A stretch of 64,000 nucleotides of DNA from DATFNI01 sp963787205 (GTDB lineage Bacteria; Bacteroidota; Rhodothermia; Balneolales; DATFMH01): assembly GCA_963787205.1 (NCBI GenBank), contig CAWBCD010000023.1:1-64000 (forward strand), in the 5' to 3' direction. The notes under the pieces are model-generated. The model saw only the letters and a program-made list of their open reading frames with translations. It searched no databases and had not been told where the DNA came from. Both the position numbers and the translations under genes were made by a program. Below are positions 9,927-20,377 of the stretch, piece by piece (position 1 is the first letter of the stretch; the number at the start of each line of letters is the position of its first letter).

Positions 9927-12593
9927 TCACTTGATAAGCATCATCTTTTTGATCGACACATAGTTGCCTGCTTTCAGGCGGTACAGATACATACCGGATG
10001 CCAAACTAGCGGCATTGAATTCAACGGTATGAGTACCGGCTGACATCTTCTGACTGACCAGAGTGGCAACCTTTTGACCCAGCGTATTATAAATCGTCAA
10101 CTCAACATTACTCGTCAGCGGAACAGCAAAAGTAATATTGGTGGTCGGGTTGAACGGGTTTGGATAGTTCTGGAACAAACTGAACTTCGTTGGCAAACCA
10201 TCGGCACCCTTTGTTTCCGAGATGGGAAGCAACTTCTCATAATCGGGCGGCATTTCGTATGGCAGCGGCGGATCAGACTGGTAATTAAGCGTCGCCATCG
10301 TGAAGGATGACGGCCATTGAATCTGACCATTTACCACATTCGGCTGTATGTATTGGTAATAATAACGACCGGGATCAAAACCACCACCGTTACCTACACC
10401 ACTTCCGGCGGGATCCATAGGCTGACCGTACCAAATACGGAAAGCAAATACATTTAATGTCTTTGCCTTCATGTGAATGGTCAATTGATAAACATTAGGA
10501 TCAGCCTGAGTTGGTTTGAAGTGGATATATTCGATCGAAGCGGCAGTTTTGGCACTGGTAATCGAGCTTTCACCCGGTGTCCAGCCCTGTGTAAGTGCCA
10601 GCATGGGTTCTTCAACAATCATGTAAACGGAATCTGTAGCCGGATTGAACGGCGTTGTTGCGCTCAAAGCCGGTTGCATATTGATTTTGAAGGTCGCATC
10701 AATACCGTTTCCACCTTCCGTATTCTGATCGGTTATCAGGCCACTCGGTGAAATACCACTGAAATAGGCCGGCGCAATATCCTGCACAGTCTGATCTTTA
10801 ATGGTAATAACACGGTTACCACCACCCCAGGTACCCGGTACTTCATATCCATTGTCAGCGACGATACCCGGTATAAAATTGGTCGATGTACTGTCGAAGC
10901 GTTCAGCGGCCCAGTGGACATAATACTTGTAGGACAATTGGTCGCTGACAGCCTTTGTGACCTCCTTGTTGTTCAACTGCCAGGTTTTAGTGAACCCATC
11001 ATAAATTAGATAGTCATGTGGCGGATCGGCCCAACCATTAAAATCTCCACGTACTTCCATCGAGTCGATAGCAGAGTTAAAGAGCCCGAGGCCTTCAAGG
11101 ATACCAACATTGACAGAAAAGTTCAGTTTTGTCGTAATGATAGGCTTCGCAGATGGTGCCTCATTATTAAAGTGAGCCCAATGTATCGTTGTATCCTCAG
11201 CGGCCCCTAATACAAAGGTTCTGTTTGCGACGCCTTCCCAATTTGTTGTGCTGGTCTGGCTTTGAACGTAGAATTTGAACTCTACCTTGTTATTTGCCTT
11301 GGCAAGAGAATCTTTGGGGAAGTAGGCTGCGCCGGAATAGAACATATTAATACCAGGTGCGGCTACTTTTTCGCTGTCGAGGTAAACCCCATTCATACCC
11401 CAATCCAGTGGATAAACACTACCGCGTACGCCAATGGAGTCAGTCGCCGGATTGAAGTTTTTCAACTGCATAAGCTTGGCAACATTTACCCGGAAAAAGA
11501 TACCAACGGAATCTTTTTTGGATATGTAAGGTGCATTACGTCCATTACCACTGTTATAAAATATAACAGATGTACTATGGTCTTTTTTTGCCGTATCGGG
11601 TAAGACAAACCGATAGTTACCATTAACAGGTCCATCGGATTCCCAGCCACCATTTGGTGCTGCACCGGATGTGTCTTTGGAGGTCACAATGCCTACCCAG
11701 AATTTGTAAATAAGTGTATCACCGGGGCTCATCTTCACAGGAATGGCCCAGTAGTCCCCACCCTTGTTAACACCAATGGGCGTTGACTTCATATCCCATG
11801 TCAGGGTTTGTCCGACATAATCGGTTGGCATGCCTCCATGAGTAATGTAGCCACGAACCTGGATGAAATCGGATTCATGAAGGGTATCGGGCACGGTCGC
11901 TGTGTTGGCATTTATTGAAACCGTGTACACATTTTGCAATTGATAGGCCCATGATGGCATTAATTCCGACACACTTGTGCTTGAACTAACATACGCTGTT
12001 AACACACCGGTCAGATTAAATTCACCAGTTGGAGCTGCTGTACCGATAATTGGCAGATCTTTATCAAAATAGATGGTCACGGCTGAATCCGCCGTTGCTG
12101 CATCTACACTGCCATTCGACGTTGCTCCAGCCTGGGGCCATTGGGTCGGATCATTCAGTGTCAGACCGACTACACGAACAAGCATCCCCTGATATTTACT
12201 TGTTGTGGTCAACTCGGTTGCCTTCAGCATAGCCGGAGCCGGCAGTGGATTACCGGTATTTATCTGAGTCATGCTTGTTGCTTGTAACTCGACTACCCCG
12301 CTAAATGTTGCAATCGAGCCGGTAATCTCCAGGGAGTCACCGGCGGCAAGTGTAAAAGAGCTGGAAGCGCTTCTTCCCGAGTCATAAATATTTATCCCTC
12401 CTGTGGTGTCCTGCACAAAAAATTGTGCGGCACTTCCTCCATAATCCGCGGTATTCATAATCCCTCGGATCGTAACAGTTTGCCCGTCCATTGTCCGGGC
12501 TTCGCGTATCTTCGTTACCTGACTCCATGCTGTGCTGGCAAAACCGATAACCAGTATTAGCAACGCCAGATACCGTTTGGTACCCTTTTTCAT
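9927..12593 (-). CDS. Secreted multidomain protein (OB-fold plus repeated starch-binding-like modules) with T9SS domain
   Basis: This is probably a surface alpha-glucan-binding protein. The signal peptide (MKKGTKRYLALLILVIGFAS...) is followed by an OB-fold-like domain (about residues 25-215, with VTIRGIMNT and FFVQDTTGGINIYD). About four beta-sandwich modules follow (near 225-330, 365-470, 490-590 and 625-735). Each has a phrase of the type DSIGVRGSVYPLDWG or DSMEVRGDFNGW, which resembles CBM20/SusE-type starch-binding modules. No catalytic motif is seen. A T9SS sorting domain starts near residue 804 (NYPNPFNPTTN). The ATG at 12593 has a strong AGGAGG site upstream. It is the last gene of the operon headed by the parvulin lipoprotein. 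Starch binding is inferred from module look and context. Confidence 0.85.
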   Translation of the reverse strand: MKKGTKRYLALLILVIGFASTAWSQVTKIREARTMDGQTVTIRGIMNTADYGGSAAQFFVQDTTGGINIYDSGRSASSSFTLAAGDSLEITGSIATFSGVVELQATSMTQINTGNPLPAPAMLKATELTTTSKYQGMLVRVVGLTLNDPTQWPQAGATSNGSVDAATADSAVTIYFDKDLPIIGTAAPTGEFNLTGVLTAYVSSSTSVSELMPSWAYQLQNVYTVSINANTATVPDTLHESDFIQVRGYITHGGMPTDYVGQTLTWDMKSTPIGVNKGGDYWAIPVKMSPGDTLIYKFWVGIVTSKDTSGAAPNGGWESDGPVNGNYRFVLPDTAKKDHSTSVIFYNSGNGRNAPYISKKDSVGIFFRVNVAKLMQLKNFNPATDSIGVRGSVYPLDWGMNGVYLDSEKVAAPGINMFYSGAAYFPKDSLAKANNKVEFKFYVQSQTSTTNWEGVANRTFVLGAAEDTTIHWAHFNNEAPSAKPIITTKLNFSVNVGILEGLGLFNSAIDSMEVRGDFNGWADPPHDYLIYDGFTKTWQLNNKEVTKAVSDQLSYKYYVHWAAERFDSTSTNFIPGIVADNGYEVPGTWGGGNRVITIKDQTVQDIAPAYFSGISPSGLITDQNTEGGNGIDATFKINMQPALSATTPFNPATDSVYMIVEEPMLALTQGWTPGESSITSAKTAASIEYIHFKPTQADPNVYQLTIHMKAKTLNVFAFRIWYGQPMDPAGSGVGNGGGFDPGRYYYQYIQPNVVNGQIQWPSSFTMATLNYQSDPPLPYEMPPDYEKLLPISETKGADGLPTKFSLFQNYPNPFNPTTNITFAVPLTSNVELTIYNTLGQKVATLVSQKMSAGTHTVEFNAASLASGMYLYRLKAGNYVSIKKMMLIK

Positions 12594-12641
12594 AGGTCTA
12601 CCTCCTGTTTATTATATGTAGTTGGACTTTGTGATACATGT

Positions 12642-13673
12642 TCAAAATCCAATTTTAAGTGAGATCCTGTTCACACTGTTCAAATATTTGTACTGGGTAT
12701 AAGAATACCCGACAGAAACATTAAGCTTACCGGCAATGTGATGGCTGATGCCGATCCCACCCGCATATCTAATGATTCTGTCGCGTAATCCCAGTTCAGG
12801 TAACCCGCCACGAATTATGAACTGATCATTAAGGAATGAGATCTCGCCACCAACACTGACACTCTGATCATTGTCAGTAGGACTGTTTCCGTCGACATCG
12901 ACTGTTATTCTGTATAGTTTGGTTTTTATCGCATCCCATGCCAATCCAACTCTTAGCTGGAGAGGAAGGGCAAAAGGATCTGTTCTCAAGTTGGCATCCC
13001 CCTTATAATTTCCCTGTCCATTGGGGTCCAGATCAACCGGGGTGATCAACCCATCGCCGCTAGCCCTCATTTTGGGTCCGACATTGCTGATATCCACACC
13101 AAAGCGGATTCCAAAGAACGGTGTGGTGTACATGGTACCAACGTCAAATGCAATCCCCATTGCTTTCGTATCCATGATGGATTCCTGGATAAATTTTACA
13201 TTCGCACCCAGGGATAGCTGGCTTAGCAAATACTGTGCAAAGGTCGCTCCAACGGCAACGGAATAGGGTGCAAACGTCTGACCGGTACCTTCGGGGTAAT
13301 CATAGGTTGTCACCTCCATGCTGGTCATCGTCATTGCCGTGATGTTGATTCCGGCAGCCCCGTTTCCAACCGGCATAGCGATACCAACAAAACTATGGGT
13401 GATACCAGCAGGCCAGTTTGCTGCTTCTGCGGACACCTCAATATCCTTTAAAGAAGCAAGTCCCGCCGGATTCCAATACATTGATGTGGGACCATCAATC
13501 GTGGCTGTCACGGCACCACCCATAGCCGATGCACGGGTACCAACCGGAATTTCAAGAAAATTGGCGGCCGTCGTTCCCACCTTGCTTACTTTTTGTGCCC
13601 ATACAGGCAGAACAGGCATTAGCAGGACTGCCACTAGTAAACCATTTTTACATAATTTCATCAGCTTTTTCAC
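12642..13673 (-). CDS. PorV/PorQ-type outer-membrane beta-barrel protein
   Basis: This is an exported barrel-type protein of the PorV/UPF0164 group. A signal peptide ending VLPVWAQ is followed by the characteristic GTTAANFLEIPVGTRASAMGGAVTA and MYWNPAGLASL. Alternating amphipathic strands run to a C-terminal KIGF. In this superphylum PorV-type proteins act with type IX secretion, shuttling cargo sorting domains at the outer membrane. The ATG at 13682 has AAAAGG immediately next to it, too close. A GTG at 13673 has AGGA eight bases upstream and gives a cleaner signal peptide, so I prefer it. It begins a few bases after the 1257-aa gene ends. It may be a dedicated secretion partner for the neighbouring T9SS proteins (inference). 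Confidence 0.88.
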   Translation of the reverse strand: MKKLMKLCKNGLLVAVLLMPVLPVWAQKVSKVGTTAANFLEIPVGTRASAMGGAVTATIDGPTSMYWNPAGLASLKDIEVSAEAANWPAGITHSFVGIAMPVGNGAAGINITAMTMTSMEVTTYDYPEGTGQTFAPYSVAVGATFAQYLLSQLSLGANVKFIQESIMDTKAMGIAFDVGTMYTTPFFGIRFGVDISNVGPKMRASGDGLITPVDLDPNGQGNYKGDANLRTDPFALPLQLRVGLAWDAIKTKLYRITVDVDGNSPTDNDQSVSVGGEISFLNDQFIIRGGLPELGLRDRIIRYAGGIGISHHIAGKLNVSVGYSYTQYKYLNSVNRISLKIGF

Positions 13674-13686
13674 AGCTAACATCCTT

Positions 13687-16600
13687 TTATTTTATGACCG
13701 CGAATTTTCCAATTTTGTCGCCGACACCTTCGGCGTGAATCTGATACAGATACACTCCATAGGAAACCTCCAGGTTGTCCTTCGTCAGCATATCCCACTT
13801 GTAAGTACCTCCGAACAGATTTGGATTGCCTTTTTCTATGGTGATCTGTCTCACCAAATACCCGGAAACCGTAAAAATCCGCAGGATACAGGGCACAGGG
13901 ATGTGAGTAAAATGCAACTCGCGGTGCTGGGTATTATCACTGGTTGTAATAGCCGGCTCATACGGATTGGTAACCTTGTATGGGTTCGGTACAACCTTGA
14001 TATCGGCAAGTTGTTTCTTTGCCAGCGTATCGCTGATCTGGGCCGTATTCTGCTGTTGAATCTTGAATTCATACCGGTCGCGACTTGAGAAAGGTTTGGT
14101 TGTCCGGACGAATAAAGTATCCCCTGGTTGTGGATTAACGGTAGTTTCAACACCGTTCTTCAGGATCGGGCGAAGCTGCAGACGGTACGTAAACTGGTTC
14201 TTCTTACCCAGGTAATCTTCAATGAAAACAATAATGTCTGTGTTCAATCCAAGATTTCCGGTTGATGCTGACAACTTCCCATCACCACCTGTATTATCAA
14301 GATCTGCAAAGCCATATCTGATCTCCTTGTTATCATAGGTGTTATATATCTTGAAATTGGTAGGTATTGCAGGCAGATGAACAAAGCTTCCCGGCACAGG
14401 CTGAACCGTTGTGTCGGTCGACATTCCAAAACCAACCTGGTTGCCAATTATCAACTCGTAATCGGCCAGCTTTGCATTGTTTTTCCAGACGGAGAAGTCG
14501 TAGTTATGAGGCGGGCTCGTCTGGTTCGCCTCATCATAATGCCAGCCTGACAGATCAGTATTCACCTTCAGCTCACTGGTATTCTTCACATTGACATGCA
14601 AACCCTCGACAACCGGATTATCCTCGCCGTTGAAGTTTTTAGACTCTTTGATGAGGGTATCCTGCTTCCCTTTGGTCATATTGATCAGGGAAAAGTTTTT
14701 GGTCTTCAGGGTATCCGGGATATTGTCATATCCGGACTTGATAAGGGTATCCTGGAACACGATATCATAGGTATCCCCCGCATTGACTCCAGCAGGATCG
14801 GCTACGGTCACACTGACTGAACCACCCGGGGAGCCACTTAATAACGTGGGTACCGGGTTTTCCGGGCTGATATACCCGGCCTGTGATGGTGATGGGCGGA
14901 CCTCAACCACATTTTTACCCAGTGTTACCGAACCATCGGGATTCTGACTGATCTTAATCGCTGATTCTGATGGAGCGATGCCAGCGGTTGTATTACCAAA
15001 ATCAAAAGCGGTGACGGCATAGAAATATCGTTTCCCATTGGTCACCGTGGAATCGACATAGATGTGGCGTAACCCGGAGTTGCTGCCCAGATCATATTGC
15101 ACACCATTGATTGGTATCGGGTGATACCCGCTATACTGGTCGACCTTGTCATAGATAACCAGTGGTTTATAAAACTGTGGATTTCCGGATGCATCGGTTA
15201 CCGTTTTTGCATCCTCAAAAGCCGGATCTGTGGCACGATAGACCCTATATCCCTCAAAATCATATCCATTACCGGTGATGCGGGACAGATAGCGATCGAA
15301 TGACTGTTCCGAGCTTTCATCCCAATACAGCTTCACATACCCGTCTCCTGTTACAGCATGCACTTCCGGCGAATAGGGAGCCACTGCAAACTGGTAGTTG
15401 GCATCGTAGGCTTTTGTAGCCTGATCCAGGTTCCGGTTGTCGGCGATGCGGTCATCCTGACGATTTTGGCTCTTCGTCTGGACGGCCGTAATTACGAGTG
15501 AAAATCGTTCTGTTGCCCCTCTTTTAAGCGGAAATGGTGAGGAGGCGACTAAGATATCGGAATCTTTTCCCGCAGGAGCCTGGGTATCGAAAGTGCCCGG
15601 GACGAGGTATTTATTCCACAGATCGGCATCGAGGCTTGTATTGGTTCCACCGGCAGGGGCAATCGTTACATTGGTTACACCAATCATATCCGATTCCTGG
15701 ACATCGGTTTTGTCTATGGCCGGTTCTCCGGGATAAGTTGTGCCGGCGCCAGACGATGGTAACCCGTCTCCCTGACCCTGAGATGGGGTATCCGGATCAC
15801 CCTGGATTCCCACATCATCAGTAATAGGATTCCAGTTCTTGTTGTTGTCAAAATAGTCATCACGCGACTCGTCGATCATCGGAGCCGCCGTGTTATAATT
15901 CAGCCAGCGTCCCCCATAATCCTCCACAATCATTTTTTTAAAATTGGGGTCGCTTTTAAGACGCTGGCGAATTAAACGGTTTGAAACACAGAATCCCCTC
16001 TGAATAGTATCACCCGGTTGGAAATACAGATAATTGATAAATCGAACCGGATGCGGCACAAACTGAAAATTAACGGCCGTTTTCTTTTCCAGATCATTCG
16101 GGGTGTTTTCGTCAATTAACCCGTCATAATCATCATCTGTCTGATTATTATTATTTAAAGAACGCGGATCACTCTCGGGAAAAATATCCTCATTTACCGA
16201 TAATCCACCCGGTGGTAGATTGAAGGTGTTGCCATTATAAGTAATCTTGCCGCCTCCCTGCGGATATATTGTGACGAAACGGCTCATATCTTGTCCGATA
16301 AGGACAATTTTCGATCCGGGACCGATTGTCCTGTTCTGGAAATCCTGAGGCTGGAATTTTGGGATCACGGAATCTACCAGTACGGTTCTCGAATAGAACC
16401 CTCCACCCTGGATTGTCAGGAGATCAAACAGATCAGCATGGCTCTGGTCGTAGAATGTAGCATCAGCCGGATTGAAGGTATCGCTGTCTCCGTCATTATC
16501 GATACCATCAACGGAATTGCTCGGCGTTTCCAGAAATTTGAGACCCATTTCACCGATTGGTCCGTCAAATTGAGGCGGAGCCGGATAACGGGTAAGATCC

Positions 16601-17460
16601 GTCAGATAGGCAACCGATCGTAACTCATCGAACAATGGCTGGTCATCGCTCGCCGTGCCGGCAACAAGGTCTGCAATCCATAAACCGAAGCCCACTTTAT
16701 TGTAATCGTAAGAGCTGCCGTTCGTTACCTCGAAGATATTGAAATGATCGGCGTTGATCAGTGTCTGCGTCCAAGCCAGGACCCGGACATCCAGGAAGAG
16801 TCCGAGTCCGCCTCTGGAGGAATCTGTTTTATCAGGATGGAACCGGTTGACATTACTGTCCAGATATTTTGTGTACAGGTTATCTGTTGCCTTGTAATAG
16901 AACTCGAGGTCGGCATTAAACTGGTTCTTTCCAAAGTAACCGTTCCAGGCTCCCGGCCATCCATCTCCCCCATTTTCACGCTTGTCGGGCCAATACGACG
17001 GCCAGGTATTGGTCGTCAGGTTGCCCGGTCCCCGGTCACTTCTTGCTAATTCTTTGCTGTCAGGGTTGAAATATCCGTCTACTCCTGCCAGCGTCCATCG
17101 TTTACCGATACGGCTGGTACGGAACGCTGCCACATCGACTATTGGAAAAGTTTTGGAAGGATTCAATTCGTCCGGCACTTCGGTACCAACCATCACCGAT
17201 ACGAAATACATGTAATTTCGTCCCGTATTTTTGGGATACTCAAACTGAATCTCATCGGGTGTATTCGCCTCTTTACCGGCATGACCGGTATTGTAGTACG
17301 TCGCTCGTAACTGGTTGGCATCCATGACTGACCGCCGTTCTATCGCCCCATCGATTGCTCTTTCCTTACTGGGATGATAATCCTGAGTCTGTGCAATTAC
17401 AGGAACAATACCGGCAAAAAGTGTCAGAAACGATAGTATAAAGAATGATTTGGTACGCAT
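13687..17460 (-). CDS. Large secreted protein with C-terminal T9SS-like/FlgD-like domain
   Basis: This is a 1257-aa exported protein of unknown molecular function. The signal peptide is MRTKSFFILSFLTLFAGIVPVIAQ. A fibronectin type III-like section lies near residues 700-820 (VKLYWDESSEQSFDR, FEGYRVYRATDP, YFYAVTAFDFG). The C-terminus has VVPNPYKVTNPYEP followed by a beta-sandwich with LRIFTVSGYLVRQ, related to T9SS/FlgD-type sorting domains but without the NYPNPFNP signature. It is sandwiched between a TonB receptor (19 bp upstream) and a PorV-like protein (13 bp before its likely GTG start). Similar trios are familiar in this superphylum, which suggests a shared outer-membrane uptake or adhesion complex. 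No enzymatic motif was recognised. Confidence 0.85.
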   Translation of the reverse strand: MRTKSFFILSFLTLFAGIVPVIAQTQDYHPSKERAIDGAIERRSVMDANQLRATYYNTGHAGKEANTPDEIQFEYPKNTGRNYMYFVSVMVGTEVPDELNPSKTFPIVDVAAFRTSRIGKRWTLAGVDGYFNPDSKELARSDRGPGNLTTNTWPSYWPDKRENGGDGWPGAWNGYFGKNQFNADLEFYYKATDNLYTKYLDSNVNRFHPDKTDSSRGGLGLFLDVRVLAWTQTLINADHFNIFEVTNGSSYDYNKVGFGLWIADLVAGTASDDQPLFDELRSVAYLTDLTRYPAPPQFDGPIGEMGLKFLETPSNSVDGIDNDGDSDTFNPADATFYDQSHADLFDLLTIQGGGFYSRTVLVDSVIPKFQPQDFQNRTIGPGSKIVLIGQDMSRFVTIYPQGGGKITYNGNTFNLPPGGLSVNEDIFPESDPRSLNNNNQTDDDYDGLIDENTPNDLEKKTAVNFQFVPHPVRFINYLYFQPGDTIQRGFCVSNRLIRQRLKSDPNFKKMIVEDYGGRWLNYNTAAPMIDESRDDYFDNNKNWNPITDDVGIQGDPDTPSQGQGDGLPSSGAGTTYPGEPAIDKTDVQESDMIGVTNVTIAPAGGTNTSLDADLWNKYLVPGTFDTQAPAGKDSDILVASSPFPLKRGATERFSLVITAVQTKSQNRQDDRIADNRNLDQATKAYDANYQFAVAPYSPEVHAVTGDGYVKLYWDESSEQSFDRYLSRITGNGYDFEGYRVYRATDPAFEDAKTVTDASGNPQFYKPLVIYDKVDQYSGYHPIPINGVQYDLGSNSGLRHIYVDSTVTNGKRYFYAVTAFDFGNTTAGIAPSESAIKISQNPDGSVTLGKNVVEVRPSPSQAGYISPENPVPTLLSGSPGGSVSVTVADPAGVNAGDTYDIVFQDTLIKSGYDNIPDTLKTKNFSLINMTKGKQDTLIKESKNFNGEDNPVVEGLHVNVKNTSELKVNTDLSGWHYDEANQTSPPHNYDFSVWKNNAKLADYELIIGNQVGFGMSTDTTVQPVPGSFVHLPAIPTNFKIYNTYDNKEIRYGFADLDNTGGDGKLSASTGNLGLNTDIIVFIEDYLGKKNQFTYRLQLRPILKNGVETTVNPQPGDTLFVRTTKPFSSRDRYEFKIQQQNTAQISDTLAKKQLADIKVVPNPYKVTNPYEPAITTSDNTQHRELHFTHIPVPCILRIFTVSGYLVRQITIEKGNPNLFGGTYKWDMLTKDNLEVSYGVYLYQIHAEGVGDKIGKFAVIK

Positions 17461-17479
17461 GGAATGATATCGTCACATG

Positions 17480-20368
17480 TTAAAATGAAAATTGTGCTCC
17501 GATCTGAACCCTTCTGGGTTCTGCATAGTAGGACGGGTTATTGAAATACCCCGAACTGATTGCTGTAGGTATGATTAACGGTCTGGTCGGTTCCCCAGAA
17601 TCCGGATACACATTATTTATTAGCTTGGAACCCAAAAGGTTATAAGCATTCAAAAATACCTGTACACTCGTACTTCCAATAAGTGTAAAGTTTTTATACA
17701 GGGTGAGATCCAGGGAAAATCTGCTGGGAAGACGGGCTGTATTCGTCAGCGTTTTAGTTGATGCGGTAGGACCGGTCCGAACAGTAAATGGCGTCGATGG
17801 GGTGTATGGTGTCCCGGATTCAAACTTTGCGAGGAGACTTCCACCCCACGTACGATCCGTGTAAAAGAGTGATCCATTCAATACGGACGGACGGCTCCAG
17901 TTGAGAATTTGCAAATATTTGGTCAGCAACTGACCGGTTTTATCCCCCTGGGAGGTTGCCTGGAAGAACGCTGCGGTAGGATCGGAATTTGTACCTTCGG
18001 CATCTGTGTAGGTGTAATCGATGCTCAGGTTGATTTTCTGCGCCAGGTTCTGGGTTAATGAGAATGTTAAACCCTTGGTATTGGAAAAATCACGATTTAT
18101 ATAGGTGCCGTAATATACTGATGGATTTTCCGTCTGCTGAATGATCCCTGACGAAACATAATTGCGGGTGTCTTTATAAAAACCGGTGATTTCAATCGCT
18201 GTACCTTCGAAAATCTGCTGCTTCAGTCCCAATTCATACTGGACGGTGCTTTCCGGTTTCAGATTCGGATTCCCGAATATCCCGTAAATCCCAGCTGTTT
18301 GAGGAAGAATAATCTGACTGTTGGAATAGAGATATTCATAAGACGGCATCTGGAAGAAGTATCCATAGGAGAAGTGCAGAACGCCGTTGGCAGTGACCGG
18401 GTAGGCCACTCCCAGGCGTGGACTGATCTGCCACTTCGGGTTCACCGCTTTCCACCAGTATTTTTGGCGTTCCTGAATGGTCTTTTGTTGATTCGCCGGT
18501 CTGATGGGATTATTTATATCAGGATCCCTCGGATCGGCCGGTATGCGTGCATTGGGTTGAAAATAATCCAGGCGCAACCCGACATTAACGATCAGATTTT
18601 TGTATTCGATTTTATCCTGAATAAAACCGCTCAGAGTCCATGGTTTTTGAATGAAGCTCTGGTGATTGCTAGTGCTGTCGGGCGGAATTCCCAGTTGTAC
18701 CTTGCCCTGCCATGCCGCCGGTAAAGATTCCGGTAAAAAAATCCCGGCTGCTTCATCCAGAGGCTGCAGGTTGATATTGTTGTATGATAATTCGTCTGCC
18801 TCAAATTGAACCCCGGCCTTGACCAGATGCTCATCTGTTATCTGGCTTGTTACCTCACCTTTCAGGATAAGCCCCTTGGTACGTCTTTTAAACCGGTTGT
18901 TGTCCGTTCCTAATTCATCAAAGAAGTACTGGCCTCCCGGCGAGACGCCGCCATATGTGGAAATGTTGTCATAATTAAAGTAGCGGGGATCCCACGGACT
19001 GTCGTACAAATACCGCTTATACCGGTTGCTGGTCACGGCAGCATTAAACGTCAGGTAGGTACGGGAACCCGGCGTGAAGGTCGTTTTTAGATTGAATGAG
19101 AAGTTTTCTCGGTAATAAGCAGGATCACCATATGGCACCAGGCGTCGGTTGTGATTATAATCCTGACCTTTTTCATTTCCGTAGGCTCCGATCAGGTTAA
19201 ATTTCAATTTCCTGGAGATGTTTGCCTGCATATTGCCCTGGAAGCTGTAGCTGTCATATGGATTCATATTGACCAGAGAACTGTCCCGGGTACCGCTATC
19301 TCTCAGGATGGTAAAAGCACGTCCCCTTAACGTGTCGGGTGTCAATGTGTACCACGATTTCGCCGGATCAACCTGCTCGTTATACAATGTGCGATAATTA
19401 GTCAGATCCGCATTGGCAGCAAGCGTATCCATGTAGGGACCGTGTGGTGAATAAGCGTTTCTTCCATATAGCCATCCGTTGTTATGAAATTTTCTGCCGG
19501 TTAAGAAGAAGGTTACTCTGTTCTTTACTATTGGTCCCGAGATGTTGGCACTGTAGTCATACTGGTTGGTAGGCCTGTAATTTCTGGCCATCGTGGGTAT
19601 GCCGTCCCAAACATAGCCGTCTCCTGTCAGATAGTTACCACCCCAGCCACGGATGTCGCCTCTCCAGGTATTGGATCCGGCTTTGGTGACCACATTAATG
19701 ATACCCGACATCGCCTGCCCGTATTCTGCGTTGAATGTGCCGGAGATGACCTGGAGCTCCTGAACCGATTGATTTTCGATGCGGAGTCCCTGGCTATGGT
19801 CGTAGTTATCTGTAACCGGTATGCCGTCGACCACATAAGAAACTTCACTGGACCGGCCGCCACGTATATGGATTCCACCCCCGTTATCAACATTTACACC
19901 AGCCTGCAACTTAACGACATCCCCTAGTTCCTGAACGGGCAATTTCGATATTTCCTGGCTGCTGACCCTGGCTTCCGAGCTCGTGACATCTTTTAAAACG
20001 AGCTGCTGCTTGGCCTGCACAACCACCTCTTTCCCCTGAAGAGTCTCTGTACCCAGTTTAAAATTCAGTGTTGTGGTCAGTTCGGTGCGGACAACTACAT
20101 TCTCCACCTTTCTTGTTGTGTAGCCAATAAACCGTGCAAGGATATTATAGGTGCCGGGTCGGACATCCAAAATCAGATATTTGCCGTTTGCATCCGTTGC
20201 AGCACCAATGGTTGTTCCCTCGATTACAACATTCGCTCCCGGAAGTGGTTCGCCTGTCTGAGCATCTGTCACAGTTCCAGTAATCTTACCCGATTGGGCC
20301 CATACCGGCATGGCTGCCAGTAGAAGAAGGATACCAATAAGTGATAATCTGTGTATCAGCTTTTCCAT
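17480..20368 (-). CDS. TonB-dependent outer-membrane receptor with carboxypeptidase-regulatory-like N-terminal domain
   Basis: This energised outer-membrane importer is probably for a glucan-derived ligand, given its operon. The signal peptide is MEKLIHRLSLIGILLLLAAMPVWAQ. A CarboxypepD_reg-like domain follows (GTVTDAQTGEPLPGANVVIEG, about residues 29-115), then the plug domain (VQELGDVVKLQAGVNVDNGGGIHIRGGRSSEVSYVVDGIPV, given here as overlapping phrases ending near residue 180). A 22-strand-type barrel ends in VQIGAQFSF. It lacks the typical SusC signature and has no adjacent SusD, so it is a second receptor type besides the SusC at 29564. It lies 9 bp after the parvulin gene. Confidence 0.92.
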   Translation of the reverse strand: MEKLIHRLSLIGILLLLAAMPVWAQSGKITGTVTDAQTGEPLPGANVVIEGTTIGAATDANGKYLILDVRPGTYNILARFIGYTTRKVENVVVRTELTTTLNFKLGTETLQGKEVVVQAKQQLVLKDVTSSEARVSSQEISKLPVQELGDVVKLQAGVNVDNGGGIHIRGGRSSEVSYVVDGIPVTDNYDHSQGLRIENQSVQELQVISGTFNAEYGQAMSGIINVVTKAGSNTWRGDIRGWGGNYLTGDGYVWDGIPTMARNYRPTNQYDYSANISGPIVKNRVTFFLTGRKFHNNGWLYGRNAYSPHGPYMDTLAANADLTNYRTLYNEQVDPAKSWYTLTPDTLRGRAFTILRDSGTRDSSLVNMNPYDSYSFQGNMQANISRKLKFNLIGAYGNEKGQDYNHNRRLVPYGDPAYYRENFSFNLKTTFTPGSRTYLTFNAAVTSNRYKRYLYDSPWDPRYFNYDNISTYGGVSPGGQYFFDELGTDNNRFKRRTKGLILKGEVTSQITDEHLVKAGVQFEADELSYNNINLQPLDEAAGIFLPESLPAAWQGKVQLGIPPDSTSNHQSFIQKPWTLSGFIQDKIEYKNLIVNVGLRLDYFQPNARIPADPRDPDINNPIRPANQQKTIQERQKYWWKAVNPKWQISPRLGVAYPVTANGVLHFSYGYFFQMPSYEYLYSNSQIILPQTAGIYGIFGNPNLKPESTVQYELGLKQQIFEGTAIEITGFYKDTRNYVSSGIIQQTENPSVYYGTYINRDFSNTKGLTFSLTQNLAQKINLSIDYTYTDAEGTNSDPTAAFFQATSQGDKTGQLLTKYLQILNWSRPSVLNGSLFYTDRTWGGSLLAKFESGTPYTPSTPFTVRTGPTASTKTLTNTARLPSRFSLDLTLYKNFTLIGSTSVQVFLNAYNLLGSKLINNVYPDSGEPTRPLIIPTAISSGYFNNPSYYAEPRRVQIGAQFSF

Positions 20369-20377
20369 GAATTACAG

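Noticed and set aside
12361..12374. AAGCGCTT palindrome inside the 888-aa gene
   Set aside because: It lies within coding sequence with no promoter-like context; an 8-bp match is easily due to chance.
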